NCBI GenBank assembly: GCA_964506245.1
Contig: CAZDKK010000004.1
Coordinates: forward strand, 62,001-126,000
From: CAZDKK01 sp964506245
Lineage (GTDB): Bacteria; Eisenbacteria; RBG-16-71-46; CAIMUX01; WJJG01
DNA length: 64,000 bases
Reading direction: 5' to 3'
Position numbers and translations under genes: made by a program. Each line of letters starts with the position of its first letter. Position 1 is the stretch's first letter. Positions 42,768 through 52,350 of this stretch are shown piece after piece. The notes beneath the pieces were generated by a model. It was not told where the DNA came from. It did no database searches and saw only the letters and a list, made by a program, of their open reading frames with translations.

Positions 42768-45734
42768 ATGCCTTACGAAGACGAAGATCTGCTCCAGGAA
42801 CTCATTGTCGAGTCCGTCGAGCACCTGACCAGCATCGAGCCCGACCTCCTGGCGCTCGAGAAGGGAGGCAGCCAAGTCTCCTCCGAGCTGGTGAATCGCA
42901 TCTTCCGGGCCATGCATAGCATCAAGGGCGGATTCGCCTTCTTCGGACTCTCTCACATCGTCGACCTGAGCCATGCCATGGAGAGCGTCCTGATGCGCAT
43001 CCGCGATGGCGAGATGGGCATCACCCCAGGGATCACCGACGCGCTGCTGGCAGGCGTGGACAAGCTGCGCGCCCTGCTCGACGACGTGCGCGGCTCGGAG
43101 AGCATCCCCATCGAGGTCGAGCTTGCACCCTTGAGCCGGATCCTCGAGGGAGGCGTCCAGGAGGTCGCGGGTCCCGCGCCGGCCGAGGCCGCTGCAGGAA
43201 GCCCCGCGGCATCAGTCGAGGTCGACCATCCCGATGGGGATGAGGCGTCGACGACCGAGGTCGGCGAGCCCGACAGCGGTCCTGGACTCGAGCTGATCAA
43301 GCCCCAGCGCTCGACGCCGGCCCCGCCAGAGGCGGCCACGGCGAGCAAGTCGGAGAAGTCGGCGGACACGGTCGAGACGATCCGCGTCCGGGTCGACCTG
43401 CTCGACAGCCTGATGAACCTGGCTGGCGAGCTGGTGCTGGGCCGCAACCAGATCAAGCTGGCCTTGAACAGCCGCTTCTCCGATGCGGCCGCGGCGAGCT
43501 CGACCTTCAAGCGCTTGCAGGACGATCTGGCGCGCTCCCGCGAGGCGATTGCCGCGGGCATCCAGAATCTGGCCAATGCGCGGGACAGCAGCTCCCTCGA
43601 GCAGGCCAAAAACGCGATGACCCGCGAATTCGACAAGATCCGGACGAACCTGAACCAGGCGCTGGCACTGCGCTTGATCGAGACCCCGGGCCTGTCGGCC
43701 GTGATGCAGGACGTTGACCTGGTCACGAGCGAGCTGCAGAGCAGCATCATGAACACGCGCATGCAGCCCGTGAGCGCGGTCTTCACGAAGTTCCCGCGCA
43801 TCATGCGCGACCTGTCCCGCAAGGTCGGCAAGGAAATCGAGCTGACCTTGGTGGGGCAGGATGTCGAACTCGACAAGTCGATCATCGAGGCGCTTGCCGA
43901 TCCGCTCACGCACCTCGTCCGCAACGCCGCCGACCACGGGATCGAGCTGCCCGAGGTTCGCGAAGCAGCGGGCAAGCCGCGCTGCGGCAAGGTGCGCCTG
44001 CGCGCCTACCACGAAGGGGGTCAGGTCAACATCGACGTCACGGACGACGGCGCGGGCATCGACCCTGAGCGCGTTCGCGCCAAGGCCGTCGAGCGCGGCG
44101 TCCTCACCGAGGAGGCGGCCGCGCGGATGTCCGATCGAGAGGCGATCCTGCTGATCTTCTCGCCGGGCTTCTCGTTGGCGCAGCAGGTCAGCGATGTCTC
44201 CGGTCGTGGTGTCGGCATGGACGTCGTCAAGACCAATATCGAGCGGCTGGGCGGGACGGTAGAGGTCGAGTCGACCCTCGGCGAGGGAACCCGCATCAAC
44301 CTGCGCCTGCCGCTCACGCTGGCGATCATCCCGTCCCTCATCGTCGGCATCGATGGTCGCCGCTATGCGGTGCCCCAGGTGAACCTGGAAGAGCTCGTGC
44401 GCGTACGCGGGCAGGATGTCGACAAGCGCGTGGAGGAAGTGCGCGGGCAGCCAGTGCTCCGCCTGCGCGGCAAGCTGCTGCCCCTCGTCTCCCTGGCGAA
44501 GATCCTGCGTGTGGAGGAGGTGGACGCAGAGAGTTCCGCGCAGTCGAGAGCCAAGCAGGGCGAGGGTACCGAGGGTCGCGCGGTGCCCGCCGCGATGAAC
44601 ATCCTGGTGCTCAAGGTCGGGACGAACCGCTACGGCCTGATCGTCGAGAAGCTCCTCAACAACGAGGAGATCGTGGTCAAACCGCTCTCCGGCTACCTGA
44701 AGGACTGCAAGCACTACGCCGGTTCGACCATCATGGGCGACGGTCGCGTCGCGATGATTCTCGACGCGACCGGGATCGCCGCGGTGGCCGGGCTGCGCTT
44801 CGGCGAGATGGAGGAAGAGGCGCGCATCTCACGCCAGCAGGCGGGCACGCAAGCCGAGGTCCAGCCCCTGCTGCTCTTCCGGAACAGCCCCTCCGAGCTG
44901 TTCGCCATCAGCCTCGCCCTCGTGGCGCGCATCGAGAAGGTCCGGGCGAGTGACATCGAGCGGATCGGCGTCAAGGAGTATGTCAAGTACGACAAGAACT
45001 CGATGCGCATCCTCCGGCTCCATGACTTCCTTACCGTCGAGCGGCCCCAGGAGGAGGCCAAGGAGTTCTTCATCATCGTGCCCAAGCTGGTGCGCCACCC
45101 GATGGGCATCGTGGCCACCAAGATCGAGGACATCCTTCACACGGATGCCGACATCGATCGCCAGAACATCAGCGGCCTCGGCATCCTCGGCTCGGCGGTC
45201 CTGGACGGACGGCTGGCCGTATTCATTGACATCTACAGCCTGTTCGAGGCGGCTGAGCCGGACGTGTACAAGCCAGGGGAGCTGAGCATGGTTGGGGAGC
45301 TCACCGGCAAGCGCGTCCTGCTGGCTGAGGACACGGCGTTCTTCCGCAGCGTCGAGTCGGAGTACCTGCGCAGCTTCAATTGTCAGGTGGAGATCGCGCG
45401 CAACGGCGCCGAGGCCTGGGATCGGCTCCAGCGCGAGAACTTCGACTTGCTCGTGACGGACATCGAGATGCCGGAGCTGAACGGCTTCGAACTCACGGAA
45501 CGTGTGCGGGCAAGCGAGCGGACCAAGAACCTGCCGGTGGTGGCGGTCACGTCCCTCTTCTCGGAGGAGGCCCAGAAGCGCGGCCTGGCCGCCGGCATCG
45601 ATGCCTACGAGGTCAAACTCGACAAGGACCGCCTGCATCACGCGCTGGCGGGGGCGATCAGAAAGCGGCTTGGGGGGCAGTCATGGAGCGCCAATTCGCA
45701 ACCTTCTACATCGGAAATGCACGCTTCGGCATAG
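42768..45734 (+). CDS. cheA: CheA histidine kinase with C-terminal receiver
   Basis: 988-residue hybrid chemotaxis kinase. The Hpt domain has the phosphorylated His50 in RAMHSIKGG. A dimerisation region precedes the ATPase, whose N box HLVRNAADHGIE lies at about 382, with G boxes around 430-490. Two CheW-like domains follow (~515-680 and ~685-845). A receiver domain ends the protein (VLLAEDTAFF at ~850, phospho-acceptor Asp in VTDIEMPE). Two CheW-like domains plus a receiver mark an atypical CheA, as in pili- or development-linked systems. GGAGG lies 7 bases before the ATG. It heads a seven-gene operon. Confidence 0.93.
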   Translation: MPYEDEDLLQELIVESVEHLTSIEPDLLALEKGGSQVSSELVNRIFRAMHSIKGGFAFFGLSHIVDLSHAMESVLMRIRDGEMGITPGITDALLAGVDKLRALLDDVRGSESIPIEVELAPLSRILEGGVQEVAGPAPAEAAAGSPAASVEVDHPDGDEASTTEVGEPDSGPGLELIKPQRSTPAPPEAATASKSEKSADTVETIRVRVDLLDSLMNLAGELVLGRNQIKLALNSRFSDAAAASSTFKRLQDDLARSREAIAAGIQNLANARDSSSLEQAKNAMTREFDKIRTNLNQALALRLIETPGLSAVMQDVDLVTSELQSSIMNTRMQPVSAVFTKFPRIMRDLSRKVGKEIELTLVGQDVELDKSIIEALADPLTHLVRNAADHGIELPEVREAAGKPRCGKVRLRAYHEGGQVNIDVTDDGAGIDPERVRAKAVERGVLTEEAAARMSDREAILLIFSPGFSLAQQVSDVSGRGVGMDVVKTNIERLGGTVEVESTLGEGTRINLRLPLTLAIIPSLIVGIDGRRYAVPQVNLEELVRVRGQDVDKRVEEVRGQPVLRLRGKLLPLVSLAKILRVEEVDAESSAQSRAKQGEGTEGRAVPAAMNILVLKVGTNRYGLIVEKLLNNEEIVVKPLSGYLKDCKHYAGSTIMGDGRVAMILDATGIAAVAGLRFGEMEEEARISRQQAGTQAEVQPLLLFRNSPSELFAISLALVARIEKVRASDIERIGVKEYVKYDKNSMRILRLHDFLTVERPQEEAKEFFIIVPKLVRHPMGIVATKIEDILHTDADIDRQNISGLGILGSAVLDGRLAVFIDIYSLFEAAEPDVYKPGELSMVGELTGKRVLLAEDTAFFRSVESEYLRSFNCQVEIARNGAEAWDRLQRENFDLLVTDIEMPELNGFELTERVRASERTKNLPVVAVTSLFSEEAQKRGLAAGIDAYEVKLDKDRLHHALAGAIRKRLGGQSWSANSQPSTSEMHASA

Positions 45735-46165
45735 ACATCCTGATGGTGCGGGAGATCAACCGGCACCTCGAGATCACACCCGCCGAGCGGGCACCGGAGT
45801 TCGTCCGGGGGCTCCTGAACCTGCGCGGGCAGGTCGTGACCGTGATCGACCTGGGCGTGCGGCTGGGGCTCGGCCCGCGGGTGATCACACCCGAATCGCG
45901 CTGTCTGGTGCTGAAGACGTCGTCCGATCTGGCGGTGCACCAGAAGGCGGGGCTTCTGAATGACGACACCTCGAACGACGTCATCGGGTTCCTGATCGAC
46001 CGGGTCGGGGACATGGTCACCGTGGGGGAGAAGGACCTCGAACCCGCGCCCGCCAACATCAGCGGCGTGGACGGGCAGTTCCTTCTGGCGGTGGCGAAGC
46101 TCGAGGACGGGCTGATGGTGGCGCTCAAGACGCGCGAGATCCTGGACGTGCAGGCGACCGTATAG
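45683..46165 (+). CDS. cheW: CheW coupling protein
   Basis: 160-residue CheW: FATFYIGNARFGIDILMVREIN at the start and the conserved LLNLRGQVVTVIDLGVRLGL at residues ~47-66. It links CheA to receptors. Its ATG at 45683, after GGGGGG, lies inside the last 52 bases of cheA in another frame, an unusually long overlap. No receptor gene is present in the window, so its partner must be elsewhere. Confidence 0.9.
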   Translation: MERQFATFYIGNARFGIDILMVREINRHLEITPAERAPEFVRGLLNLRGQVVTVIDLGVRLGLGPRVITPESRCLVLKTSSDLAVHQKAGLLNDDTSNDVIGFLIDRVGDMVTVGEKDLEPAPANISGVDGQFLLAVAKLEDGLMVALKTREILDVQATV

Positions 46166-46237
46166 GCGCCCGAGGGTCTGCCGGCGCGCAGCCGCGGAAC
46201 GAATCGGGCACGACGCGCAGCCACGGAACGAAGGGCT

Positions 46238-47356
46238 ATGGCGACCAACGTACTGATCGTCGACGACACGGTTGTATACCGCAAGATCCTCACAGGTATC
46301 GTCACCCCGTTGGCCGACGGCGGTCTGGTCGCCACCGCGCCCAGCGGCGCGCTGGCCCTCAAGAAGCTGGCCCAGACCCGCTTCGACATCGTGCTGCTGG
46401 ACGTTCAGATGCCCGACATGGACGGCATCGAGACGCTCACCCGCATCCGGGCTGAGTTCCCCGATATCGCGGTGGCCATGGTGAGCGCGGCGACCGCGAA
46501 GGGGTCGGAGACGGCGATCAAGGCGCTCAACCTGGGTGCCTTGGACCTGATCCGCAAGCCCCAGGGGCAGAGCGCGGCTGACAGCGAGCGGATGCTGCGC
46601 AATGCGATCAGCTCGGTGATGCGGGTGATCGAGACGCGCCGTCTCACCGGCTCCGCCCGCGCAGCGGTCCGCGGGCCAGCTCCATCCGGGACCGCGGTCG
46701 CAGCGCCCCCGCGCCCGACGGCGGTCCCCATCTCCCCCGCGCCGCGCCGCCCCTACCCGCGCGGGTCCTTCAGCCTCCTGGCCATCGGGTCGTCGACCGG
46801 TGGGCCCGAGGCGCTCTCCCACCTCGTCCCGAACCTGCCCGGCAGCTTCCCTCTGCCGGTCGTCATCGTGCAGCACATGCCCCCGGTCTTCACCGAGGCT
46901 TTGGCCCGCGACCTCGACCGCAGGTCCGCGCTGGCGGTCAAGGAGGTCGCGGACGGCGACGCGATCATTCCCGGGCGGGTGCTCATCGCCCGTGGCGGCT
47001 GCCACATGGTGGTGCGCGCCGAGGCCGACCAGCTGGTCGCGCGCCTGGACGACGGCCCGCCGGAGAATAGCTGCCGGCCGGCCGTGGACGTGCTCTTTCG
47101 CTCCCTGGGCGAAGCGACCAGGGGCGGGCCGGTGATTGCGGTCGTGTTGACCGGCATGGGCGCCGACGGGATGCGCGGCGTTCAGGCGCTCAAGCAGAGC
47201 GGCTGTCACTGCATCACGCAGTCAGCGGCCACGTGCGTCGTGTACGGCATGCCTCAGGCGGTGGACAGCGCGGGGCTGTCCGACGAGTCGGTGGACATCA
47301 ACGACATTGCTCCCCGCATCGTGTCCCTCGCGGGGCAGAACAGGAGCGCAGCGTGA
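46238..47356 (+). CDS. cheB: CheB methylesterase
   Basis: 372-residue receptor methylesterase/deamidase. An N-terminal receiver (LIVDDTVVYRK, acceptor Asp in VLLDVQMPDMDG) is followed by a linker of ~45 residues rich in Pro and Ala. The catalytic domain has the Ser in IGSSTGGPEAL, His in VQHMPPVFTEALA and Asp in LTGMGADGM. An imperfect direct repeat CGCGCAGCCRCGGAACGAA at 46185 and 46214 occupies the gap from cheW. The stop overlaps the next start by one base. Confidence 0.92.
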   Translation: MATNVLIVDDTVVYRKILTGIVTPLADGGLVATAPSGALALKKLAQTRFDIVLLDVQMPDMDGIETLTRIRAEFPDIAVAMVSAATAKGSETAIKALNLGALDLIRKPQGQSAADSERMLRNAISSVMRVIETRRLTGSARAAVRGPAPSGTAVAAPPRPTAVPISPAPRRPYPRGSFSLLAIGSSTGGPEALSHLVPNLPGSFPLPVVIVQHMPPVFTEALARDLDRRSALAVKEVADGDAIIPGRVLIARGGCHMVVRAEADQLVARLDDGPPENSCRPAVDVLFRSLGEATRGGPVIAVVLTGMGADGMRGVQALKQSGCHCITQSAATCVVYGMPQAVDSAGLSDESVDINDIAPRIVSLAGQNRSAA

Positions 47357-47925
47357 TGAAGATCCTGTGCGTTGACGACGATCCGGTCGCTCGGGCCCTC
47401 TACACACGCGGCCTGGGCGAGGCGCTTCCTCAGGACGAGATCACCCAGGCGTCCTCGGGGGATGAAGCCGTACATCTGCTGGCGCACGGTCACTACGACG
47501 TTGTCATCACCGATCTGCAGATGCCCGGCAAGTCCGGGCTGGAGGTCCTGCGCACCGCCCGGCAGGTCGATCCGCCCTCCGAGGTCATCATGGTAACGGG
47601 CAAGGCCTCGATCAAGTCAGCGGTGGAGGCCATGCGCTGCGGGGCACGCGACTACATCGAGAAGCCGATCGACATCCCACTCCTGCGCGAGAAGGTGGAG
47701 AACATCCGGGAGTACTACGTGCGCGCCAGAGATGCGGAGGAGATGCGCGAGGCCAAGGAGCTCTACGAGGAACAGGCCAGCCGAGAGGTGCGGCTGCTGG
47801 AACTGCGGGTGTCGAAGCTCGAATCCCGTGTCCAGGAAGCGCTCGAGGTGCTGCGGGACGACGATCGGGGCCTCGCAGAGGATCGGCTCCGCCGGGCGGC
47901 GGAGATCCTCGATTCGGCGGCGTAA
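47356..47925 (+). CDS. response regulator with C-terminal coiled coil
   Basis: 189-residue protein: receiver domain (CVDDDPVARALY, acceptor Asp in VITDLQMPGKSG, then MVTGKASIKSAVEAM and DYIEKPID) followed by ~65 residues with a strong coiled-coil pattern (EMREAKELYEEQASREVRLL onward). The receiver resembles NtrC-type ones (TGKAS, GARDYIEKP). It has no DNA-binding domain. It may be a CheY-like output with a scaffold role. It is coupled to cheB. Confidence 0.85.
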   Translation: MKILCVDDDPVARALYTRGLGEALPQDEITQASSGDEAVHLLAHGHYDVVITDLQMPGKSGLEVLRTARQVDPPSEVIMVTGKASIKSAVEAMRCGARDYIEKPIDIPLLREKVENIREYYVRARDAEEMREAKELYEEQASREVRLLELRVSKLESRVQEALEVLRDDDRGLAEDRLRRAAEILDSAA

Positions 47926-47944
47926 TCCGGGCAACAGGCTGCAG

Positions 47945-48814
47945 ATGGGCGTCAAGATCACTCCAGAAGAGTTCCCGCTGATGCGGGATGCGATCGAACA
48001 GATCAGCGGCATCCGCGTGGGCGACGGGAAGGCCTACCTGATCGAGAGTCGTCTGGCCAAGTTGCTGGCGGAGTACGGGTGCGACAGCTTCAGAGCGTTC
48101 CACCAGTTGGTCAAGACACGCGCGGACGCGGACCTGCGGTCGAAGCTCGTCAACGCCATGTCCACCCAGGAGACGCTCTGGTTCCGCGACCTGCACCCGT
48201 TCCGCATCTTCACCGAGAAGCTGCTGCCGACCTACCTGGCCGAGTTCGCCTCCGGGCAGCGGCAGCGCGTGCGGCTCTGGTCCGCCGCCTCCTCGACCGG
48301 GCAGGAGGCCTACTCGCTGGCCATCCTGATCCTGGAGGCCCACCGGACCCAGAGCGCCGTGCGACCCGCGGCCTTCGAGATCCTGGCCACGGACATCGCC
48401 AGCTCGGCCGTCGATGCGGCCAAGAACGCGCTCTTCGACCGGATCGCGATGGGGCGCGGCCTGCCGCCCGAATACCGCACACGGTACTTCACGGACGATG
48501 GGCGCTACAGCCGGATCATCGACGATGCCAGGCGCATGGTCACCTTCCGCTGCTTCAACCTCCAGGACAGCTTCGCCGGGCTCGGACATTTCGACATCGT
48601 GCTCTGCCGGAACGTGGCCATCTACTTTTCGGATGGGTTCAAACGGGAATTGTACAAGAAGATCAACAACGTGCTGAATCCCGGCGGGTACCTGTTCCTG
48701 GGTTCGTCGGAGTCGATCAGCGCCTACAGCACCGACTTCGACCTGCTCGACCATAACGGCGGATTGTACTACCGGGCCAAGAGACCGCCCGGTCAGGCCC
48801 AGATGGCGGCTTGA
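47945..48814 (+). CDS. cheR: CheR methyltransferase
   Basis: 289-residue receptor glutamate methyltransferase. The N-terminal helical domain has ESRLAKLLAEYG. SAM-binding motifs are LWSAASSTGQEAYSLAI (~103-119) and EILATDIASSAVDAAK. The C-terminal FDIVLCRNVAIYFSDGFKR and LNPGGYLFLGSSES are conserved CheR segments. There are no TPR extensions. The counterpart of CheB in the same operon. Confidence 0.92.
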   Translation: MGVKITPEEFPLMRDAIEQISGIRVGDGKAYLIESRLAKLLAEYGCDSFRAFHQLVKTRADADLRSKLVNAMSTQETLWFRDLHPFRIFTEKLLPTYLAEFASGQRQRVRLWSAASSTGQEAYSLAILILEAHRTQSAVRPAAFEILATDIASSAVDAAKNALFDRIAMGRGLPPEYRTRYFTDDGRYSRIIDDARRMVTFRCFNLQDSFAGLGHFDIVLCRNVAIYFSDGFKRELYKKINNVLNPGGYLFLGSSESISAYSTDFDLLDHNGGLYYRAKRPPGQAQMAA

Positions 48815-48881
48815 GCAAGGTCGCGGCGGCGGAGGCAGAGAAGGGCTGCCGCGGCGACCTGAGGGATCCGGAGGTGGTGTG

Positions 48882-49259
48882 ATGGCTCGCATCTTGGTTG
48901 TCGACGATTCGGGATTCCAGCGGAAGCGCACCTGCCGCGTCCTGCATCGGGCGGGGTACGAGACCATCGATGCACCGGACGGCAAGGCAGCCCTGGAAGC
49001 CGTTGAGCGGGAGGCTCCGGATCTGGTGATCACCGACCTCAACATGCCGACGATGACCGGCATGGAGTTCCTCGTGGCGGCGCAGGAGCGCGGATGGACC
49101 GTGCCGATCGTGGTGCTGACCTCGGATGTCCAGGACACGACGCGGGAGGAGTGCATCGAGCGAGGGGCAGCGGAGGTGCTGAACAAGCCCGTCCAGGACG
49201 ATCGGCTGCTGGTGACGGTGGAAGCATTCCTCGGCCCGGCGCAGGAGGCGGCGTCATGA
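48882..49259 (+). CDS. cheY: CheY-like response regulator
   Basis: 125-residue single receiver: ILVVDDSGFQRKR at the start, acceptor Asp in LVITDLNMPTMTG, Thr in VLTSD and Lys in VLNKPV. GGAGG lies 7 bases before the ATG at 48882. The stop overlaps the cheC start by four bases (ATGA), so the regulator and its presumed phosphatase are made together. Confidence 0.88.
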   Translation: MARILVVDDSGFQRKRTCRVLHRAGYETIDAPDGKAALEAVEREAPDLVITDLNMPTMTGMEFLVAAQERGWTVPIVVLTSDVQDTTREECIERGAAEVLNKPVQDDRLLVTVEAFLGPAQEAAS

Positions 49260-49879
49260 TCCTCAGCGAAACCCGGCGGGATGTCCTCACGGAGCTGATC
49301 AACGTGGGCCTGGGTCGTGCGGCCGGGGTGATGAACGCGATGACGGGACTGCGGGTCAAGCTCGACGTGCCGAAGGTGGATCTGCTCTCGGCGAAGGAGA
49401 TCGAGCTGGCCTTCACGCGGCGCTTCGGTGAGCGCGTCTCGTCGGTGTGCCTCGACTTCGACGGCGGCTTCGCCGGCCGGGCGACGCTGGTCTTCCCCGA
49501 TGCGAGCGCGATCAAGCTCGTGGCCGCGCTGCACGGGGTGGAGTGGGATCCGCGGGGCGAGATGCCCGAGCTGCCCGAGGGCGTTGACCCGGTGGGCGAC
49601 CTGGAAGAGATCGGCAACGTCCTGATCAACAACGTCCTGGGGGCCGTGGCGAACGGGCTCCGGCAACGGCTCGACTACTCCGTTCCCGTGGCCGCACAGC
49701 AGACGGTGCACGATCTCATCGCGCCGGGCGAGGAGGGCACACCGGAGCAGATCCTGGCCGCGACGACCGGATTCAGCGTCGAGCACCTGCAGCTCGACGG
49801 GCTGGTCACCCTGCTCTTCCAGGTGGGATCGGTCGAACGCCTGATGGAGGCGCTCGACGCCGTCAGCTTCGGCAGCTAG
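49256..49879 (+). CDS. cheC: CheC-type phosphatase
   Basis: 207-residue CheC-family protein that dephosphorylates CheY-P. Both active-site helices are present: DVLTELINVG with D-x3-E-x2-N and a Pro 22 residues on, and LEEIGNVLINNVLG with E-x2-N and a Pro 22 residues on (the leading D/S is Gly here). Two complete sites favour CheC over CheX. It is coupled to cheY and is the last gene of the operon. Confidence 0.82.
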   Translation: MILSETRRDVLTELINVGLGRAAGVMNAMTGLRVKLDVPKVDLLSAKEIELAFTRRFGERVSSVCLDFDGGFAGRATLVFPDASAIKLVAALHGVEWDPRGEMPELPEGVDPVGDLEEIGNVLINNVLGAVANGLRQRLDYSVPVAAQQTVHDLIAPGEEGTPEQILAATTGFSVEHLQLDGLVTLLFQVGSVERLMEALDAVSFGS

Positions 49880-49914
49880 GCCCAGCCCGCCGGCCGAGAC
49901 CCGCTCCCCGCGCG

Positions 49915-50877
49915 TCAGGCCCCCGGCGCCGGCCCCACCGGCACCCACCCGCGCGTGGTGATGAGCCGGTCCGTCACGCTCTCCTCCACGACCGCACCCG
50001 GGCCCACGATGGACCCGCGCACGGTCACGCCGGGCGCGAGGTGCGCGCCGGCCAGAACCACGCTGTCCCGCACGGCGGCGCCGGCGCCCACGATCGCATC
50101 GGGCGCGATGAACCCGCTGCCCTCCGCGAGCACAACCTGCGCGAGCGGCAGCCGCAGGCCGTATCGGCCAGCCGTCTCGGGCGCGCACAACCGGTGTGCG
50201 GCGAGGTAGCGCTCGGGCGTGCCCACGTCCACCAGCGGCGGGTCGTCCGGCATGACCCACGCCCCGAGGCGGCCCTGCGCGCGCAGCGTGTCCCAGGTAT
50301 CCCTCAGGTCGTGAAACCCCGCGTCCGGCAACAGGTCGATGAAGGCGCGCGCGAGCAGGCAGCATCCGGTGTAGGTCAGTCCGCTGGGGTCCGTGCGGTC
50401 GCGCAGGATGGCGGTGACCCGACCCTGCTCGATCAGGACGTTCGGATGGACGGGCGAGCGCGCCAGCACCAGGGTGGCCGCAAACCCGCCCCGGCGGTGG
50501 TGCTCCAGGGCCGCCGGCCCGGGCAACGGGAAGAGGGCGTCCGAGTTCAAGAGCAGGAATGGATCGCTGCGCAGCCACCCGGCGGCGGGGCGGATCGCGC
50601 CGCCCGTGCCGAGGATCTGGGGTTCGAGGGAGAAGGCGAGGCGCTCCCGGCGCGGATGCCGGGCGAGGTGGTCGCGCAGGACGTCGGCCCGATGGTGGCC
50701 ATTGACCACGATGTACCCGGTCGCCAGACCGGCGACCGGCGATGCGATCAGGCGATCGATGTGCAAGTCGAGGAATGGGGTGCCATAGAGCGGCAGGAGT
50801 GCCTTGGGGATCTCATCCGTGAGGGGACGCAGGCGCGTCCCGAACCCGGCTGCCAGGAGCAGCACGTCGATCGGCAT
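49915..50877 (-). CDS. MurU-like sugar-1-phosphate nucleotidyltransferase
   Basis: 320-residue nucleotidyltransferase with the signature LLLAAGFGTRLRPLTDEIPKAL, LLNSDALF for the metal-binding Asp, and FHDLRDTWDTL. The C-terminal 90 residues add a left-handed helix of hexapeptide type (APDAIVGAGAAVRDSVVLAG). That is longer than MurU, so mannose- or glucose-1-phosphate transferase is an alternative. It follows the NamZ-like gene by 12 bases in the same direction, which with the AmgK-like kinase at 41513 fits the MurNAc recycling bypass. GGAGA precedes the ATG. Confidence 0.65.
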   Translation of the reverse strand: MPIDVLLLAAGFGTRLRPLTDEIPKALLPLYGTPFLDLHIDRLIASPVAGLATGYIVVNGHHRADVLRDHLARHPRRERLAFSLEPQILGTGGAIRPAAGWLRSDPFLLLNSDALFPLPGPAALEHHRRGGFAATLVLARSPVHPNVLIEQGRVTAILRDRTDPSGLTYTGCCLLARAFIDLLPDAGFHDLRDTWDTLRAQGRLGAWVMPDDPPLVDVGTPERYLAAHRLCAPETAGRYGLRLPLAQVVLAEGSGFIAPDAIVGAGAAVRDSVVLAGAHLAPGVTVRGSIVGPGAVVEESVTDRLITTRGWVPVGPAPGA

Positions 50878-50889
50878 CGGACCTGTCTC

Positions 50890-52182
50890 CTAGCTTCCGT
50901 ACAACCGGAAGGGCTGAATGCGCTCTTCGAACGCGCGCAGATCCGCTTCCCAAGACGCCGCGACTTCGTCCGGGCTCGCCCCCGCGTCGAGCGCGGTCCG
51001 CACGGTGTCCGTGCCGAAGATCAGGTCGATCGCCAGCCGGTCCCACTCGTACTCATAAGGCGGCTCGCGCCACGCGAATGCCTCGGGATGGGTCCGTCGG
51101 ATGGCGGCGAGCAGGGTCACGACGGCCCGCACGGGCCTGTACCGGCGGCGATCGGTCACGTGCAGATGGAAGCCGCGCACGAGCCGGCCGGCGTGCTTCT
51201 GAAACGTCGGTTCGTAGTGAATCTCGCGCAGCACGACCCCGTCGAGGGCCGTGCCGCCCGCGCCGAGAAGCGCACCCGCGTACCCAGCTCCGGGCAGGCG
51301 CGCGGCGCCCCGGCGCACGAGCTCGGCGGCGACCGCTTCCGGGGTGAGGTACGGCGCGCCGAAAAACTCGAAGGGGCGGCTCGTGCCGCGACCCTCGGAG
51401 AGGTTCGTCCCCTCGAGCGCAACCTGTCCCGGGTAGACCACAGCGGAGTCGAGCCTGGGCAGGTTCGGGGAGGGAACCGTCCAGGGCAGGCCGGTCTCGT
51501 CCAGGTGGAACGCGCGCCGCCAGCCCGCCAGGGTGACCACGCGCAGGGGGCCGAGATCGAGATCCTTCGGCAGCGGGCGCTTCGGCAGCCGCGCGGCGAC
51601 CGATCCATCCAGCACGCCCAGGCGCATCGCGCCGTACAAGCAGAGCTCGCCGATCGTCAATCCGTGACGCAGCGGCACGTCGACCAGTCCCACGAACGAG
51701 TGGTAGCCGGGGGCCAGCGTCGGGCCCTCGACCTCCCCGCCGATCGGATTGGGGCGGTCGAGCACGACGATCTGCACACCGGCGCGCGCGGCGCTCCGGA
51801 TCGTCAACAGGGCAGTCACCGCGAACGTGTAGACGCGGGTGCCCACGTCCTGCAGGTCGATGAGCACGGCGTCGAGGCCGGCCAGCGCCTCGGGGCCCGG
51901 CTCGCGCGTCTGGCTGTACAAGCTGACGATGGGGACCTTCAGACGCGGGTGGATCGCGTCGGGCGACTCGACCATGTTGTCTTGCTTCTCGGAGGCGAAG
52001 CCATGCTGGGGCGAGAGGAGGCGCACGACCTCGATGCCGTGCACGCGGCCCAGGCCGTCCGCCGTCGGCACCCAGCTCGACGACACGGTAGTCGCATTGC
52101 ACAGCACGGCCACGCGGCCCCGGCCGGGGAGCTTCAACCCCTCCGCAAGCACGCGATCCAGTCCACTGGCGATCCTGGCCAT
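50890..52182 (-). CDS. NamZ-like exo-beta-N-acetylmuramidase (DUF1343)
   Basis: 430-residue DUF1343 protein. Typical segments are VAVLCNATTVSSSW, LLSPQHGFASEKQDNM, VLIDLQDVGTRVYTF, VLDRPNPIGGEVEGP and FVGLVDVPLRHGLTIGEL, followed by SPNLPRLDSAVVYPGQVALEG. NamZ releases MurNAc from non-reducing ends of peptidoglycan chains. There is no signal peptide from the ATG at 52182 (AGGAG at 5 bases), so either the action is cytoplasmic or a longer start is used. It is in an operon with the nucleotidyltransferase. Confidence 0.78.
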   Translation of the reverse strand: MARIASGLDRVLAEGLKLPGRGRVAVLCNATTVSSSWVPTADGLGRVHGIEVVRLLSPQHGFASEKQDNMVESPDAIHPRLKVPIVSLYSQTREPGPEALAGLDAVLIDLQDVGTRVYTFAVTALLTIRSAARAGVQIVVLDRPNPIGGEVEGPTLAPGYHSFVGLVDVPLRHGLTIGELCLYGAMRLGVLDGSVAARLPKRPLPKDLDLGPLRVVTLAGWRRAFHLDETGLPWTVPSPNLPRLDSAVVYPGQVALEGTNLSEGRGTSRPFEFFGAPYLTPEAVAAELVRRGAARLPGAGYAGALLGAGGTALDGVVLREIHYEPTFQKHAGRLVRGFHLHVTDRRRYRPVRAVVTLLAAIRRTHPEAFAWREPPYEYEWDRLAIDLIFGTDTVRTALDAGASPDEVAASWEADLRAFEERIQPFRLYGS

Positions 52183-52350
52183 CGAGGCTCCTGGTTGGCT
52201 TCTCACGCCGACGGGCGACTCTAGGCACGCCAGCGCCGGGTGGCAAGCGCCGGGTGGGCGCGGTGCGGGCGGGCTCGCGCTGCGCCCGGGGCGTCGCTAT
52301 GATAGGGTCCGCCGGCGAAGGTGGTGGGGGAGGGTCGGCGGGAGGAGCCC

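Noticed and set aside
47612..50578. 988-codon minus-strand frame across cheR, cheY, cheC and murU-like
   Set aside because: Crosses several genes with family signatures on known strands; no domain of its own.
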